A stretch of 64,000 bases of DNA, from the NCBI RefSeq assembly GCF_003667825.1, contig NZ_CP033043.1:1551001-1615000 (forward strand), read 5' to 3'. This DNA is from Metabacillus litoralis. GTDB lineage: Bacteria; Bacillota; Bacilli; Bacillales; Bacillaceae. The notes under the pieces are model-generated. The model searched no databases and was not told the DNA's origin. It worked only from the letters and a program-made list of their open reading frames with translations. Made by a program: the position numbers and the translations under genes. Below, one piece after another: positions 52,997 to 62,547 of the stretch (positions are counted from its first letter, which is position 1; every line of letters begins with the position of its first letter).

Positions 52997-53664
52997 ATGA
53001 ACGACAGTATTTGGTCTTTTCATGTATTTTTGTCGTTCATACCGCTGATGAACGACATTACTCGCTCTTTTCGTATCACTTTTGTCGTTCATACTACTGA
53101 TGAACGACATTACTCTCTCTTTTCCTGTCACTTTTGTCGTTCATACTACTGATGAACGACATTACTCACTCTTTTCCTGCCACTTTTGTCGTTCATCCCG
53201 CTTATGAACGACATTACTCGCTCTTTTCCTGTCACTTTTGTCGTTCATACTACTGATGAACGACATTACTCTCTCTTTTCGTATTACTTTTGTCGTTCAT
53301 ACTACTAATGAACGACATTACTTTCTCTTTTCGTATCACTTTTGTCGTTCATACTACTGATGAACGACATTACTCACTCTTTTCCTGCCACTTTTGTCGT
53401 TCATACCGCTTATGAACGACATTACTCGCTCTTTTCCTGCCACTTTTGTCGTTCATACCGCTTATGAACGACATTACTCTCTCCATTCGTATCACTTTTG
53501 TCGTTCATACCGCTGATGAACGACATTACTCGCTCCATCCGTATCACTTTTGTCGTTCATACCGCTTGTGAACGACATTACTCTCTCCATCCGTATCACT
53601 TTTGTCGTTCATACCGCTAATGAACGACACAACTTACTCCCTCCGTATCACTTCTGTCGTTCAT
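52997..53664. repeat. 52-bp palindromic tandem array, about 13 copies
   Basis: GTCGTTCAT starts at 53032 and every 52 bases exactly through 53656 (13 hits). Each unit is GTCGTTCAT, seven bases, ATGAACGAC (a 9-bp stem), then a conserved 27-base T/C-rich spacer (ATTACTC, CTCTTTTC, TATCACTTTT). A half unit (ATGAACGAC at 52998) begins the array. Frames across it lack ribosome sites. Confidence 0.9.
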
Positions 53665-53682
53665 CTCCCACAGAGCCAACAA

Positions 53683-53711
53683 AAAATGGACCGATATAAT
53701 AGGTCCATTTT
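53683..53711 (-). terminator. Terminator of the 67-aa membrane protein gene
   Basis: AAAATGGACC and GGTCCATTTT arms; on the minus strand followed by TTTGTTGG. It overlaps the stop codon. Confidence 0.7.
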
Positions 53712-53913
53712 AGATATTTGAATTCAATCCATCGCTAAACCCTTCAATAAAGCCCTGAATCATATCTGGAGTCTCAAGGATTAACAAAGACACAATGACT
53801 CCAATGCCAATTCCTCTTAATAAGGCATTATTTTTCGAACGGCCAGTGAAATACAATATTAAGCCAGTTACTAGTATTATTAATGGGATCACATACACAA
53901 TTAATGTAAGCAT
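53710..53913 (-). CDS. Small two-helix membrane protein, 67 aa
   Basis: Helices at about 3-22 and 33-48 (GIGIGVIVSLLILE) joined by TGRSKNNALLRG, with an amphipathic tail DMIQGFIEGFSDGLNS. ATG after GGAGG. 34 bases downstream of the kinase gene, so probably in its transcript. Function unknown. Confidence 0.6.
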   Translation of the reverse strand: MLTLIVYVIPLIILVTGLILYFTGRSKNNALLRGIGIGVIVSLLILETPDMIQGFIEGFSDGLNSNI

Positions 53914-53947
53914 TTTTCCTCCAAAAAAATTTATTTATAAAACATGT

Positions 53948-54739
53948 TTATAACCATTCTGATCCATATTGGCGGATAAATTCAAGATCCTTTTCATAAT
54001 GGTCTAGATGTCCTTCATCGATCATCTTTTGAAAACCGGTGTCACCTTCACTCGCTTTTCTTTTCATGTAGGCACATAATCCCTCTAATCGCAGCAAGAC
54101 CATGTCTAAATATCCTTCTTCGATAGCTTCACCGTACGATTTAAAAAATAATTTAACTCTTTGTTTGATACGATAGGCATGCTGTGACGAGTGATAATGA
54201 ACTAGCTCTCCTTCTTCAGCTTGATAAACTCTACTTAATGGAACACAAGTGTAAAGTGTATATGCGATATCCCAAAGTTTTGGGCCGGGAGCCGCAACAT
54301 CAAAGTCGATTATACCGACTGGTTTTTTATGATTGAACACAATGTTATATATTGCAAAATCATTATGACACATGACCTCAAATGGTTCAGGCGTGTGATC
54401 CATTGGCTGCCAGTTTTCATCAAGAGGAAAATCACGAACGGCATCATGATAAAGTCTGAGCATTCTCGCAATTTCTGATAGTACATCATCAGACCACATA
54501 TATTGTTTTAAGGGGTAGTTGCCAGCTTCTCCTTCAATAAATGATAAAATCTCTCTTCCTTTTTCATCAATTCCAAAAAACTTAGGTGCATTGTGGAAAC
54601 CTTTGTTTTCTAAATGCTTTAATAGCTTGTGAATTTTCGTGCTTTCTGGCTTTACCTCACGCCGAACCGTATCTCCGGAACGATATACGTTTGAGACATT
54701 TCCTCCGGTTAGCATCTTTTCGTTTTCGTATTGACTCAT
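53948..54739 (-). CDS. Aminoglycoside phosphotransferase-fold kinase
   Basis: A 263-residue APH-fold protein: CHNDFAIYNIVF (catalytic Asp-Asn loop) near 147 and GIIDFDVAAPGPKLWD (metal-binding Asp) near 166. The N-terminal lobe begins GGNVSNVYRSGDTVRR. The ATG at 54739 follows GGAGGAAAC; the upstream frame (to 54766) lacks a site. The substrate is unknown. Third APH-fold protein of this window. Confidence 0.8.
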   Translation of the reverse strand: MSQYENEKMLTGGNVSNVYRSGDTVRREVKPESTKIHKLLKHLENKGFHNAPKFFGIDEKGREILSFIEGEAGNYPLKQYMWSDDVLSEIARMLRLYHDAVRDFPLDENWQPMDHTPEPFEVMCHNDFAIYNIVFNHKKPVGIIDFDVAAPGPKLWDIAYTLYTCVPLSRVYQAEEGELVHYHSSQHAYRIKQRVKLFFKSYGEAIEEGYLDMVLLRLEGLCAYMKRKASEGDTGFQKMIDEGHLDHYEKDLEFIRQYGSEWL

Positions 54740-54794
54740 TAAAGTTTCCTCCAAGACTAGAGACATGCCGCTTGAGCTCAGTTTATCTAGGCTT

Positions 54795-55649
54795 TTATAC
54801 TTTTATTATTTGAGTATCATGTGCAAACTCAACATTTATACCAGAATCTTGTAACTGTGCTTCTAATTCTTTGAAATCACTAAAACTTAATCCATTAGGC
54901 TCTTCAATATGTGTTAATAATACCTTTTTTGCATTAAGAATCTTGACTACTTCTAACGTCTCTGTAAAAGTTGCTTCTTCCTTGAAAACGGGATGATCCT
55001 TAGGCATTAGCCTTTCACCCGTTAATGGATGAAATTCAAAAATCCCCACTGGTAAAATGGCAAGATCAACATCTAATACCTCTTTTTCGGGCTTCCAATT
55101 ATTTAATTCATCCATAGCAATAAGTATTTTTTTATTTTCACTTTCAAGTATAAACGCATACACATAATCCTCCGCCAAACGAAATGGAGAAATTTTTGTC
55201 CCATTTAACGAAAAACTTTCACCGTCTCTCAATTTCTTTATATCAGCAAATCCTTGATAGGCAAAGAAATTTAAATGGTCTCCACTACCAAGAAATGTTT
55301 TGAAATCCTTTTCTACCTGATCAGGAAGGTAAATGTCTATTTTTTTATGCTGAGGAGGTTCATTAATCCAATCTGCACTTAACGATTCAATAATTCTCCT
55401 GCCCATTACATGATCTGGATGCCAATGTGAATAAGTAATTCCACTAACCTCATTGATCGTAGAGCGATTTATTTGATGATAAATGTCTTCTGGTGTATCA
55501 ATTAATAGATTAGGACCATGAACAAAAATACTCGGACCCATTCTACTATAAGGCACCCCTTTATCTCTAGCTTCTGAACAAACGTGACAATTGCATAATG
55601 GTCGTGGTATGGTGATTGCCCCACCAGTTCCAAGAAATTCAATTTTCAT
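54795..55649 (-). CDS. MBL-fold metallo-hydrolase (PhnP-like)
   Basis: A 284-residue metallo-beta-lactamase-fold protein. FLGTGGAITIPRPLCNCHVC at the start has the Cys cluster seen in PhnP-type phosphodiesterases (a structural zinc), and SHWHPDH (74-80) is the catalytic metal motif. MDELNNW near 178 and LTHIEEP near 247 supply the remaining ligands. A nucleotide phosphodiesterase is the likely activity. It may share a transcript with the kinase gene downstream. Confidence 0.8.
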   Translation of the reverse strand: MKIEFLGTGGAITIPRPLCNCHVCSEARDKGVPYSRMGPSIFVHGPNLLIDTPEDIYHQINRSTINEVSGITYSHWHPDHVMGRRIIESLSADWINEPPQHKKIDIYLPDQVEKDFKTFLGSGDHLNFFAYQGFADIKKLRDGESFSLNGTKISPFRLAEDYVYAFILESENKKILIAMDELNNWKPEKEVLDVDLAILPVGIFEFHPLTGERLMPKDHPVFKEEATFTETLEVVKILNAKKVLLTHIEEPNGLSFSDFKELEAQLQDSGINVEFAHDTQIIKV

Positions 55650-55722
55650 CTTTCAATCCCCCTTCATTGAACGTCAGCGACTACCTTTTCACTCTCTATT
55701 GCATTCAGAATAAACAAATCAA

Positions 55723-56316
55723 TTAATGATCACTCAGAAATTCTATCATAGTGTGATATGCTTTTTTTGTAGATTCTAGATGATAATTCTTAGAAAACGG
55801 ATCGCTAAATCCATGTAAACCATTATGCTTAAGTCCGTTTACACTTGCTTCTTCTAGTTTTGTTATCAATGAATCAACATCAAACGAAATTTCTTCTTGA
55901 GGGAAAAATAATAATGTAGGACAAGACGGTACAAGGTCTAAGTAGTCTCTAATACGCGACCCATAATATCCAACAACTCCGTTAATAGATTCATGATTAC
56001 TGCACAACCATGCAATCGTTGCTCCAACGCTAAAACCGACAATGAAAATTTTTGAATAATTGTCCTTAACTTCCGAGAGTAAGGAATGAATCATTCCTGT
56101 AGCTTTAACAAAGCCAATGTTGTTTATAAAATGACGATAAGCAATATCTTCTTCCAAATATGTAAAAGGTTCCTCTTGTTCGATTAAATTAGGACAAATC
56201 ACATCATACCCATGTTGAAAGAAGGATTCACACACTCCTTTTATATGGTCATTTAACCCATAAATTTCATGAATAACGATTATAACTGTTTTCGAATGTT
56301 TATTTTTTGCGATCAC
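55723..56316 (-). CDS. Dienelactone hydrolase-family protein with Ser nucleophile
   Basis: A 197-residue alpha/beta hydrolase of the DLH group: VIIVIHEIYGLNDHIK at the start, nucleophile elbow GFSVGATIAW (Ser instead of the usual Cys), and His in GLHGFSDPFS. The true DLH Cys-x-Gly pattern is absent, so real dienelactone activity is doubtful. A GTG start at 56316 fits the GTGAGG site; the GTG at 56328 is an alternative. Confidence 0.72.
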   Translation of the reverse strand: MIAKNKHSKTVIIVIHEIYGLNDHIKGVCESFFQHGYDVICPNLIEQEEPFTYLEEDIAYRHFINNIGFVKATGMIHSLLSEVKDNYSKIFIVGFSVGATIAWLCSNHESINGVVGYYGSRIRDYLDLVPSCPTLLFFPQEEISFDVDSLITKLEEASVNGLKHNGLHGFSDPFSKNYHLESTKKAYHTMIEFLSDH

Positions 56317-56513
56317 GATAAACCTCACAGACCTTTTATATCCATTTTACAGGATATACCAAAGAAGCACACCTCTTTTAACAAGTTGTGCTTTAAGAAA
56401 TTTCTGTGTGAAAAATACTATTTCTTCAACACTTCTTGAAATGATTAGGAGATGAATATTATCTACTATTATGTAAAACATAAAAACAAGAAATGTTTTC
56501 TGGAGTGATTATA

Positions 56514-57008
56514 TTGATTACCAACATTTTCAGAATGATCACCCCAATTGTCATGTGGGGTATTGTCTTTCTTTTTTTACCAAAACAATCTTTAAAAAGG
56601 TATCTGCCTGTTTCACTATTTTGCTCGTGCCTATTATTAATAGAAACACTCCTAAGCATGGTATATAAATGGTGGAAAGTAAAAGGAGGTACCAAAAATT
56701 TAGTTTTTGACGCCTTAACCTTTATATTTGGGCTTTTTTTTACAACTAATCTTTGGATTTTTCATTTTACATATGGAAAATTCCCTTTATATGCTATATG
56801 TAATTTATTTATAGATCTTATTTTTGCTTATCCTTTAAATACATTTTTTCAAAAAATTGGACATTATAAGCTAAAAAAGTTCAATTCAACAACTCTTTTT
56901 ATGATTTCCTATGCACTAGCTCTTTTAAATTATGGTTTTCAAAAATTCATGGAAAAGCAAAACACTCAAAAGACAAATGACAATACTCCTACAAAAGACC
57001 TTTCATAG
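56514..57008 (+). CDS. Polytopic membrane protein of the YLP/WW/FPLY family (copy 3)
   Basis: A 164-residue membrane protein; TTG 56514 has TGGAGTGAT upstream. It keeps QSLKRYLPVSLF, YKWWKVKGG, LWIFHFTYGKFPLYA, the N-x3-D after it and YGFQKF at the end, as in the proteins at 15460 and 17603, about 38 kb away. The hydrophilic tail (KQNTQKTNDN) is unique. Function unknown. Confidence 0.65.
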   Translation: MITNIFRMITPIVMWGIVFLFLPKQSLKRYLPVSLFCSCLLLIETLLSMVYKWWKVKGGTKNLVFDALTFIFGLFFTTNLWIFHFTYGKFPLYAICNLFIDLIFAYPLNTFFQKIGHYKLKKFNSTTLFMISYALALLNYGFQKFMEKQNTQKTNDNTPTKDLS

Positions 57009-57046
57009 GTCTTATTTCATTTGTTGTGGCTTTTAAATCCTCAATC

Positions 57047-57487
57047 TCACAATGTTTTTCGAAATGAATAGCACCATTTGTCATAATCTAATTTGTTTTC
57101 ATAAAAACGGTGAGCATGATTTCGTTGAATTCCAGATTCTAATGCCACATATGCTGCGCCATTCTCTTTTGCCCAATTATGTATATAACTTAGTAATTTC
57201 TCCCCGTATCCATAAGAACGGTGAGCATGATCTGTAACTAAATCGTAAACAAAAACGTGACGTTTATTATAAAAGTTAACTCTCCAACTTAAACCAGCTA
57301 GAGATACAATTTGATTATCCTTATACAAAGCAAACAGAGAGTATCCATCTTTCCTCATTTCCTCAAGTAACTCCAAGTATGTTTCTTGAGTCAAATCAGT
57401 ACGCAACTGTTTCATAATCGGAAACGCTTCTACCCATTGCTCTTTATTTATTAACTCTTGTATTGTTTCCATAGGTGAATGACTCAT
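57047..57487 (-). CDS. GNAT acetyltransferase
   Basis: A 146-residue N-acetyltransferase. YDLVTDHAHRSYGYGEKLLSYIHNWAKENG (the motif A region, with RSYGYG as the acetyl-CoA loop) lies near 82-110 and ALESGIQRNHAHRFYEN follows. The N-terminal 60 residues form the substrate side (VEAFPIMKQLRTDLTQE). The acceptor is unknown. Confidence 0.8.
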   Translation of the reverse strand: MSHSPMETIQELINKEQWVEAFPIMKQLRTDLTQETYLELLEEMRKDGYSLFALYKDNQIVSLAGLSWRVNFYNKRHVFVYDLVTDHAHRSYGYGEKLLSYIHNWAKENGAAYVALESGIQRNHAHRFYENKLDYDKWCYSFRKTL

Positions 57488-57569
57488 TTAAACACTCCTA
57501 GAAAGTTGTAAAATATATATTCCATTTAAAGCTCGGTAATTCCTTCTGAAAATACGAAAATCCGTATAT

Positions 57570-58111
57570 TTAAAGCTCTCTCCATAAACGCTCAATTGTT
57601 ACTTCATTATTTTTATAGGTTAATAGAAACACATCTGGATTAGTAAGATCCTTCCAGCAATGAAAACCAAAGCTGTTATCATAGTTTTTTAGTAGTAGAG
57701 ATAGTAAATTTCCGTGAGTTGCGATTAATGTGTTTTCCGTTTCACTTTTAAATAGTTCATCAACAAGCTGCCCTATTCGGTCCATAGCTTCTTTACTTGA
57801 CTCTCCCCCTTCATATTTCAGGTCCAAATCTTCATATGTTTCTTTAAGTTTTTCAAGCCAGTCAGGTAAATTCCTTGTACTAAGTATGCGTTCGGATAAA
57901 CGTTAATTTCCACCTTTATGTTTTTTTCTTCACTTATTGGAACTACTGATTGAATGGCACGTATATAAGGACTTGATATGATTCTATTTATTCTAGTAGT
58001 CGAGAAAAAATCAGATAAGGATTTTGATTGAATCAATCCTTTTTCAGTTAGTTTTGAATTCGAATCTTGTCCCTGTGCTTCACAATGTCTCACAACATAT
58101 ATTTTTTTCAT
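57570..58111 (-). pseudogene. Histidine phosphatase-family protein, frameshifted
   Basis: The first frame opens KKIYVVRHCEAQGQ (the RHG/RHC catalytic motif) and continues with ISSPYIRAIQSV, then loses frame near 57900 (AACGTTTATCC). The other frame continues LSERILSTRNLPDWLEKLKE into LKYEGGESSKEAMDRI and IATHGNLLSLLL (second catalytic His). Rejoined, about 180 residues, a normal phosphoglycerate-mutase-like phosphatase. One missing base explains it. Confidence 0.75.
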
Positions 58112-58215
58112 ATGATGTTTCCCCCAAGTTCTCTTTTACAGGTTAACTTTTTAGAGATATAATTTACCCTTCAGTTAATGACATACGAAAATTTTCTATC
58201 AGCTAGTCATTATGG

Positions 58216-60276
58216 CTATTTCACCTCATTTGCATATTTCTTTTGCAAGTCTACATAAGCACCAACGATACGATTAGCAATTTTTTTGTTAACTGGATAT
58301 TTCTCGGTACCTGCCCATGGAACAACAACACTAAATGCAATCTCAGGTTTATTGGATGGATAGTAGCCAACAAAATTTAGATTATTCGTTTTTCGTCCCC
58401 AATAAGCTCGCTTAGGACCATAGTAAAGAGTTTGAGATGTTCCTGTTTTTCCAGCAACATCGTAATCAAACATGTTCTTAGCCGTACCTGAAGTTACGAC
58501 TAGTTTAAATCCTCGTTGAACACGGTTAATGTCTTCCTCTGAGTTATTTACTTTATTTAAAATTTCCGGCTCCTTATCTATTGCCACCGGTCCTAATCCT
58601 GCTTCTTCTATAGGGCTATGAATACTTGTAACGATTCTTGGCTGTACACGGTAACCACCATTAGCGATAACCGAAACATATTGTGCCAGCTGTAGAGGTG
58701 TATATGTGTCAAATTGTCCTATTGCAATATCAAGTAATTTACCTGCATTATCTGGAGTATTTATAAGACCAGATGACTCTTGAGGAAGATCAATTTCTGT
58801 TGACACACCTAAGCCGAACTGAGCAAAGTAATTTCTTAACTTTTGAAAATCTTCATTAGAAGCATTGAATGGACCATTTTCTACATATTTTATATCCGCT
58901 ATTCTCATCGCAACATAAAACATGTAGACATTTGATGAGCGTTTTAAGGCATCTAAATCATTTACATAGTTTAGCTGACTATAAGATCCTTTAGGTGGTG
59001 TTCCTTTAAAGTATAAGGTTTTATCAAAATATCCTTTTCCGTGAGACATTCCGTCTTGATATCCTGCTAAAACCGTTGCCCCTTTTACTGTTGAGCCTGC
59101 CTCATATTGTGTAGAGAATGTTCCGTATGCAAAGTCCAACATCTCTCCAGTATTTTCAGGGTCAATTTGTTTTCCAGCCATTGCTAAAACATCTCCCTGA
59201 TAAGGATCCATCATAACAACAAAGGCTCTATCCATTAAGAAATTACCGGATGATCTTCTAGCAGCACGTAATTCTTCTTCTAGAATTTCATCTACCTTCT
59301 GCTGAAGTTCAATATCAAAAGATAGCTTTAAATCATAACCTCTACTTCCTTCTTGTACAACTTTTTCTGAAATAACGTTTCCATTTTTATCTGATATGTA
59401 CTCAATTTTTGCTTTTTTAGAATTCAGATAATCTTCGTATTGATATTCAAGATAACTTTTTCCAACACGCTCGTTTCTAGCATAATCTCGTGCATTGTAA
59501 TAATCTTCACGGGATTGTAAAATACCTTCTTCTGGTGAGGTTACTTTCCCAAAGATTGTTTTTAAAGATTCATAGGGATACGCTCTGTCCCAATCTGTAA
59601 TCACATCTACCCCTGGTAATTCTTCAAGGTGCTCAGCCACTGTAGCTAATTCCTTATCTGTTAAATTCAAAGACTTAACGACCTGTGGTTCATATTGATA
59701 ACCAGACGAGAAACGAGTGAATATATAGGCGAGTTCTTTTTGATCCACATTTTCTTCAATCGCCTTTATTTCCTCTTTAGGCACCCGATCAACTTGTAAT
59801 TTGTAAGTTTGCGATGGTTCTAATTCTAACTCTTCTTTTTTTAGCAGTTTCTTTGCCTCTTTAGGGTGAGAAGCTAACCAGTAATCACGTATATCACGCT
59901 CTTTAAGCTCTTTCTTTAAGTAGTCAGAGTCATAATGAATATATTTTGCTAAATTAATAGCCGTTGAGAGTTTGTCAGACGTTTTTGTTGTTTTGTCCAC
60001 TGTATACGTAATCGCTGGAACACTTTTATTATCCACGACAATCCGATTATATCGATCATACATTTTTCCACGAGGAGCGGGTAAATTTGCATAGTCAGAT
60101 TCAGTACGTGACACCTCTTTTGAAAAGGTCTCTCCTTGGACGATTTGCACCACTCCAAGTCGAACAATTAATGCGACGAACATCATAAAAATAAGAAAGA
60201 AGAAAATGTTCGTTCTTATATATGTGGACCTTTTTACCTTTCTATTTTCTTCAGAAATTGTTTTTTCCTTTTTCAA
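58216..60276 (-). CDS. Class B penicillin-binding protein (PbpA/PbpH-like transpeptidase)
   Basis: A 686-residue high-molecular-weight PBP for cell-wall crosslinking during elongation. It has a cytoplasmic basic start, one membrane helix (about 22-46), a dimerisation domain with APRGKMYDRY (67-76), and the transpeptidase: STVK at 395-398 (active Ser395), SSN at 447-449, KTG at 610-612. It is close to B. subtilis PbpA/PbpH, two rod-shape transpeptidases; I cannot decide which is orthologous. ATG follows AAAGGTTGGG. Confidence 0.88.
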   Translation of the reverse strand: MKKEKTISEENRKVKRSTYIRTNIFFFLIFMMFVALIVRLGVVQIVQGETFSKEVSRTESDYANLPAPRGKMYDRYNRIVVDNKSVPAITYTVDKTTKTSDKLSTAINLAKYIHYDSDYLKKELKERDIRDYWLASHPKEAKKLLKKEELELEPSQTYKLQVDRVPKEEIKAIEENVDQKELAYIFTRFSSGYQYEPQVVKSLNLTDKELATVAEHLEELPGVDVITDWDRAYPYESLKTIFGKVTSPEEGILQSREDYYNARDYARNERVGKSYLEYQYEDYLNSKKAKIEYISDKNGNVISEKVVQEGSRGYDLKLSFDIELQQKVDEILEEELRAARRSSGNFLMDRAFVVMMDPYQGDVLAMAGKQIDPENTGEMLDFAYGTFSTQYEAGSTVKGATVLAGYQDGMSHGKGYFDKTLYFKGTPPKGSYSQLNYVNDLDALKRSSNVYMFYVAMRIADIKYVENGPFNASNEDFQKLRNYFAQFGLGVSTEIDLPQESSGLINTPDNAGKLLDIAIGQFDTYTPLQLAQYVSVIANGGYRVQPRIVTSIHSPIEEAGLGPVAIDKEPEILNKVNNSEEDINRVQRGFKLVVTSGTAKNMFDYDVAGKTGTSQTLYYGPKRAYWGRKTNNLNFVGYYPSNKPEIAFSVVVPWAGTEKYPVNKKIANRIVGAYVDLQKKYANEVK

Positions 60277-60455
60277 TATGAACCCAACCTTTTATTTCTA
60301 GTATTCTAGTTTCCTAAAAGAATCACCTAATTATTTACAATGTTAAATTATACCATAACTTTGACAAAAATTTATATCAATTCAATATTTGAGCAGATTT
60401 TTAACTGTTAGTAAATGCGACTTACTCCACATAACAATCCTTATCTGTTTTCAAT

Positions 60456-60488
60456 CAAAAAGCGCCTTCTGTTAAGAATGGCGCTTCT
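60456..60488 (-). terminator. Terminator of the secreted subtilase gene
   Basis: AGAAGCGCC and GGCGCTTTT arms; on the minus strand followed by TTGATTG. Confidence 0.65.
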
Positions 60489-60575
60489 GCATTATTAAAT
60501 TTGGCTCATTTCAACATTTAATGCATTAATTGGTAAAACAATATATTCAATCGTCTAACTTAAACCATTTACTTA

Positions 60576-61931
60576 TTACTCTTTTGCTTGCTTAAGCGCA
60601 GCTTCTACATTAATTAAACCATCACCATAAAGAACATCCTTACCAGGTTGTCCAAGGTCAGTTGTTGTATTTCTTATAATGGCCATAACTTCATCATTAG
60701 TAAGGGCAGGATTTGTGGATCGAATTAAGCCTGCTAGTGCACTTACATGGGGAGCAGCCATTGATGTTCCAGAAAGAGCGGCATATTGATGACCAATATA
60801 CGTGCTAGGAATATTAACGCCAGGTGCGACGACATCAACATACGTTCCAAAGTTTGAAAACTCGGCAAAATTCCCGATGTTGTTCACTGCTGATACACTA
60901 AAAACTTCAGGGTAAGCAGCTGGAAAGGCCGTTTGATCTGTATGGTCATTTCCTGTTGCAGCTACAATCATCACATCTTTTTCGAACGCATAGGCTACTG
61001 CATCTCTCATAATATCTGAGTACTGATAATTTCCTAAGCTCATGTTTATAACATTTGCCCCATGGTCAACCGCCCAAACAATTCCTTTTGCAATATTAAA
61101 GGAACATCCATATCCCTCTGCATTCATAGCTTTAATTGGCATAATTTTATTAAACCAAGTGATTCCTGCCACACCTAATCCATTGTTTGTCTCTGATGCG
61201 ATAATTCCTGCAACATGTGTTCCATGGCCGTTATCATCATTTGGAGGACTATTTTCATCCAACACGTTATAGCCATCCACTAGTCTATGTCTTAGGTCAG
61301 GATGGTTCAAATCCACGCCACTATCTATAACAGCAATTATATTTTCGTCACTTCCTGTGGAGATGTTCCAGCCTGCTTCAGTTTGAATCATCGGTAAATT
61401 ATATTGATAATCTCGGTAAAGCAAATCATTTGGCTGCTGATTCTGCATGTATAAAAAATTTGGTTCAGCATAAATAACATCGTCTCTTTTAGAAAAATAA
61501 GAAACTAAATCAAACGGACTTTTAAGATCAGATTTAAAAATATAAGAGGTATGATGACTACTTTGAAGCTTTCCGTTAATATCTCGGCTAATTTTCGCCA
61601 GCTCTTGTGCAGAAAGGGAAGCTTTAAATTTAACCGTAACTTCATCATGATAAAAATGACTGCGTAACCGTGGACTGTGATTAATGGTTAAAATAGCGGG
61701 ATGATTATTCAGTTCCTGTTCAAGGGTCTCATTCAATGTAATTGAATCAATTTTATTTATCTGATTCTCCGTGTTTGTATTAAGATGCTTGTAATTTGAT
61801 TGTTCAATAGTAGGATTTGAGGTAAGATTATTGCTTGATTGATTGTGATCCTTTCTTGTATTACTAAGGGTGATTGTACCAATGATCAGCAATACAATAA
61901 CTGCCGTTACAACTAAACCTCTTATTTTCAT
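60576..61931 (-). CDS. Secreted subtilisin-like serine protease
   Basis: A 451-residue S8 peptidase. An N-terminal signal or anchor (5-23), a propeptide (about 60-165, with VTVKFKASLSAQELAKISRD) and the catalytic domain from about 175: Asp203 (VIDSGVD), His236 (GHGTHV), Asn328, Ser390 (SGTSMAAPH). It resembles thermitase-type extracellular subtilases. The helix after Lys/Arg (VVTAVIVLLIIGTITLS) lacks a clear cleavage site and might remain as an anchor. ATG behind AGGAGAG. Confidence 0.85.
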   Translation of the reverse strand: MKIRGLVVTAVIVLLIIGTITLSNTRKDHNQSSNNLTSNPTIEQSNYKHLNTNTENQINKIDSITLNETLEQELNNHPAILTINHSPRLRSHFYHDEVTVKFKASLSAQELAKISRDINGKLQSSHHTSYIFKSDLKSPFDLVSYFSKRDDVIYAEPNFLYMQNQQPNDLLYRDYQYNLPMIQTEAGWNISTGSDENIIAVIDSGVDLNHPDLRHRLVDGYNVLDENSPPNDDNGHGTHVAGIIASETNNGLGVAGITWFNKIMPIKAMNAEGYGCSFNIAKGIVWAVDHGANVINMSLGNYQYSDIMRDAVAYAFEKDVMIVAATGNDHTDQTAFPAAYPEVFSVSAVNNIGNFAEFSNFGTYVDVVAPGVNIPSTYIGHQYAALSGTSMAAPHVSALAGLIRSTNPALTNDEVMAIIRNTTTDLGQPGKDVLYGDGLINVEAALKQAKE

Positions 61932-62053
61932 TTTTAGCTCTCCTTAGTAGATATTTATTTACCAAGATAGTTTCAGCCAAAAACTAATTTATATACGAAT
62001 ATTCATCCTGATAAGACCAAACATAAAAAAAGATCTATTAGTATGAAATAGAA

Positions 62054-62084
62054 AAAAGGAATCAGCTTAAAAACTAACTCCTTT
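62054..62084 (-). terminator. Terminator of the VOC gene
   Basis: On the minus strand AAAGGAGTTAG and CTGATTCCTTT with TTTCTATTT after it. Confidence 0.6.
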
Positions 62085-62095
62085 CTTGTCCTTTA

Positions 62096-62455
62096 TCATT
62101 CGATAACGCTGATCATGTTTCCATTTATGTCGGTTAAATCAAAACGCTTAGGCTCACCTGTTCTTAAGTCAGATACAACGACCTTCTTTTCAATAAGCAT
62201 ATTTCTAACTTCTTCCACATCTTTTACAACATAATTAAATGGGGTGTATGTCGTAATAGGTTGAAAGTCAGGAATTTGGACAAGATGAAAACCACAATTC
62301 GGCGCAATTGAAAGCCCGCACATTCTATCGTTTTTCCAACGTAAATCAAAAGAAAATATTTCTTGATACCATAATAATGATTCTTCAAGATTCCTGACAG
62401 GAAGAAATACAGCATCAATACGCTCAACAAATTTTCCAGTTACTTGTTCCGTCAT
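62096..62455 (-). CDS. VOC (glyoxalase/bleomycin-resistance fold) protein
   Basis: A 119-residue VOC-fold protein: VERIDAVFLPVRNLEESLLWYQEIFS opens the first beta-alpha-beta unit, FHLVQIPDFQ is the middle and FDLTDINGNMISVIE ends the second unit (metal-binding Glu near 119). Many relatives bind small electrophiles or metals; the substrate is unknown. ATG after AGGAGATC. Confidence 0.8.
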   Translation of the reverse strand: MTEQVTGKFVERIDAVFLPVRNLEESLLWYQEIFSFDLRWKNDRMCGLSIAPNCGFHLVQIPDFQPITTYTPFNYVVKDVEEVRNMLIEKKVVVSDLRTGEPKRFDLTDINGNMISVIE

Positions 62456-62547
62456 TTAACAGATCTCCTCTTTCGCTAAAATTTAATATGTAAAAATGCC
62501 CAAAATTAGTAAAAATAAGGCAATTATTCGATCCTAAAAATACATTT

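Noticed and set aside
52997..53664. CRISPR array
   Set aside because: Both the palindrome and the spacers are conserved between units and no cas genes are present; it is a plain tandem repeat.
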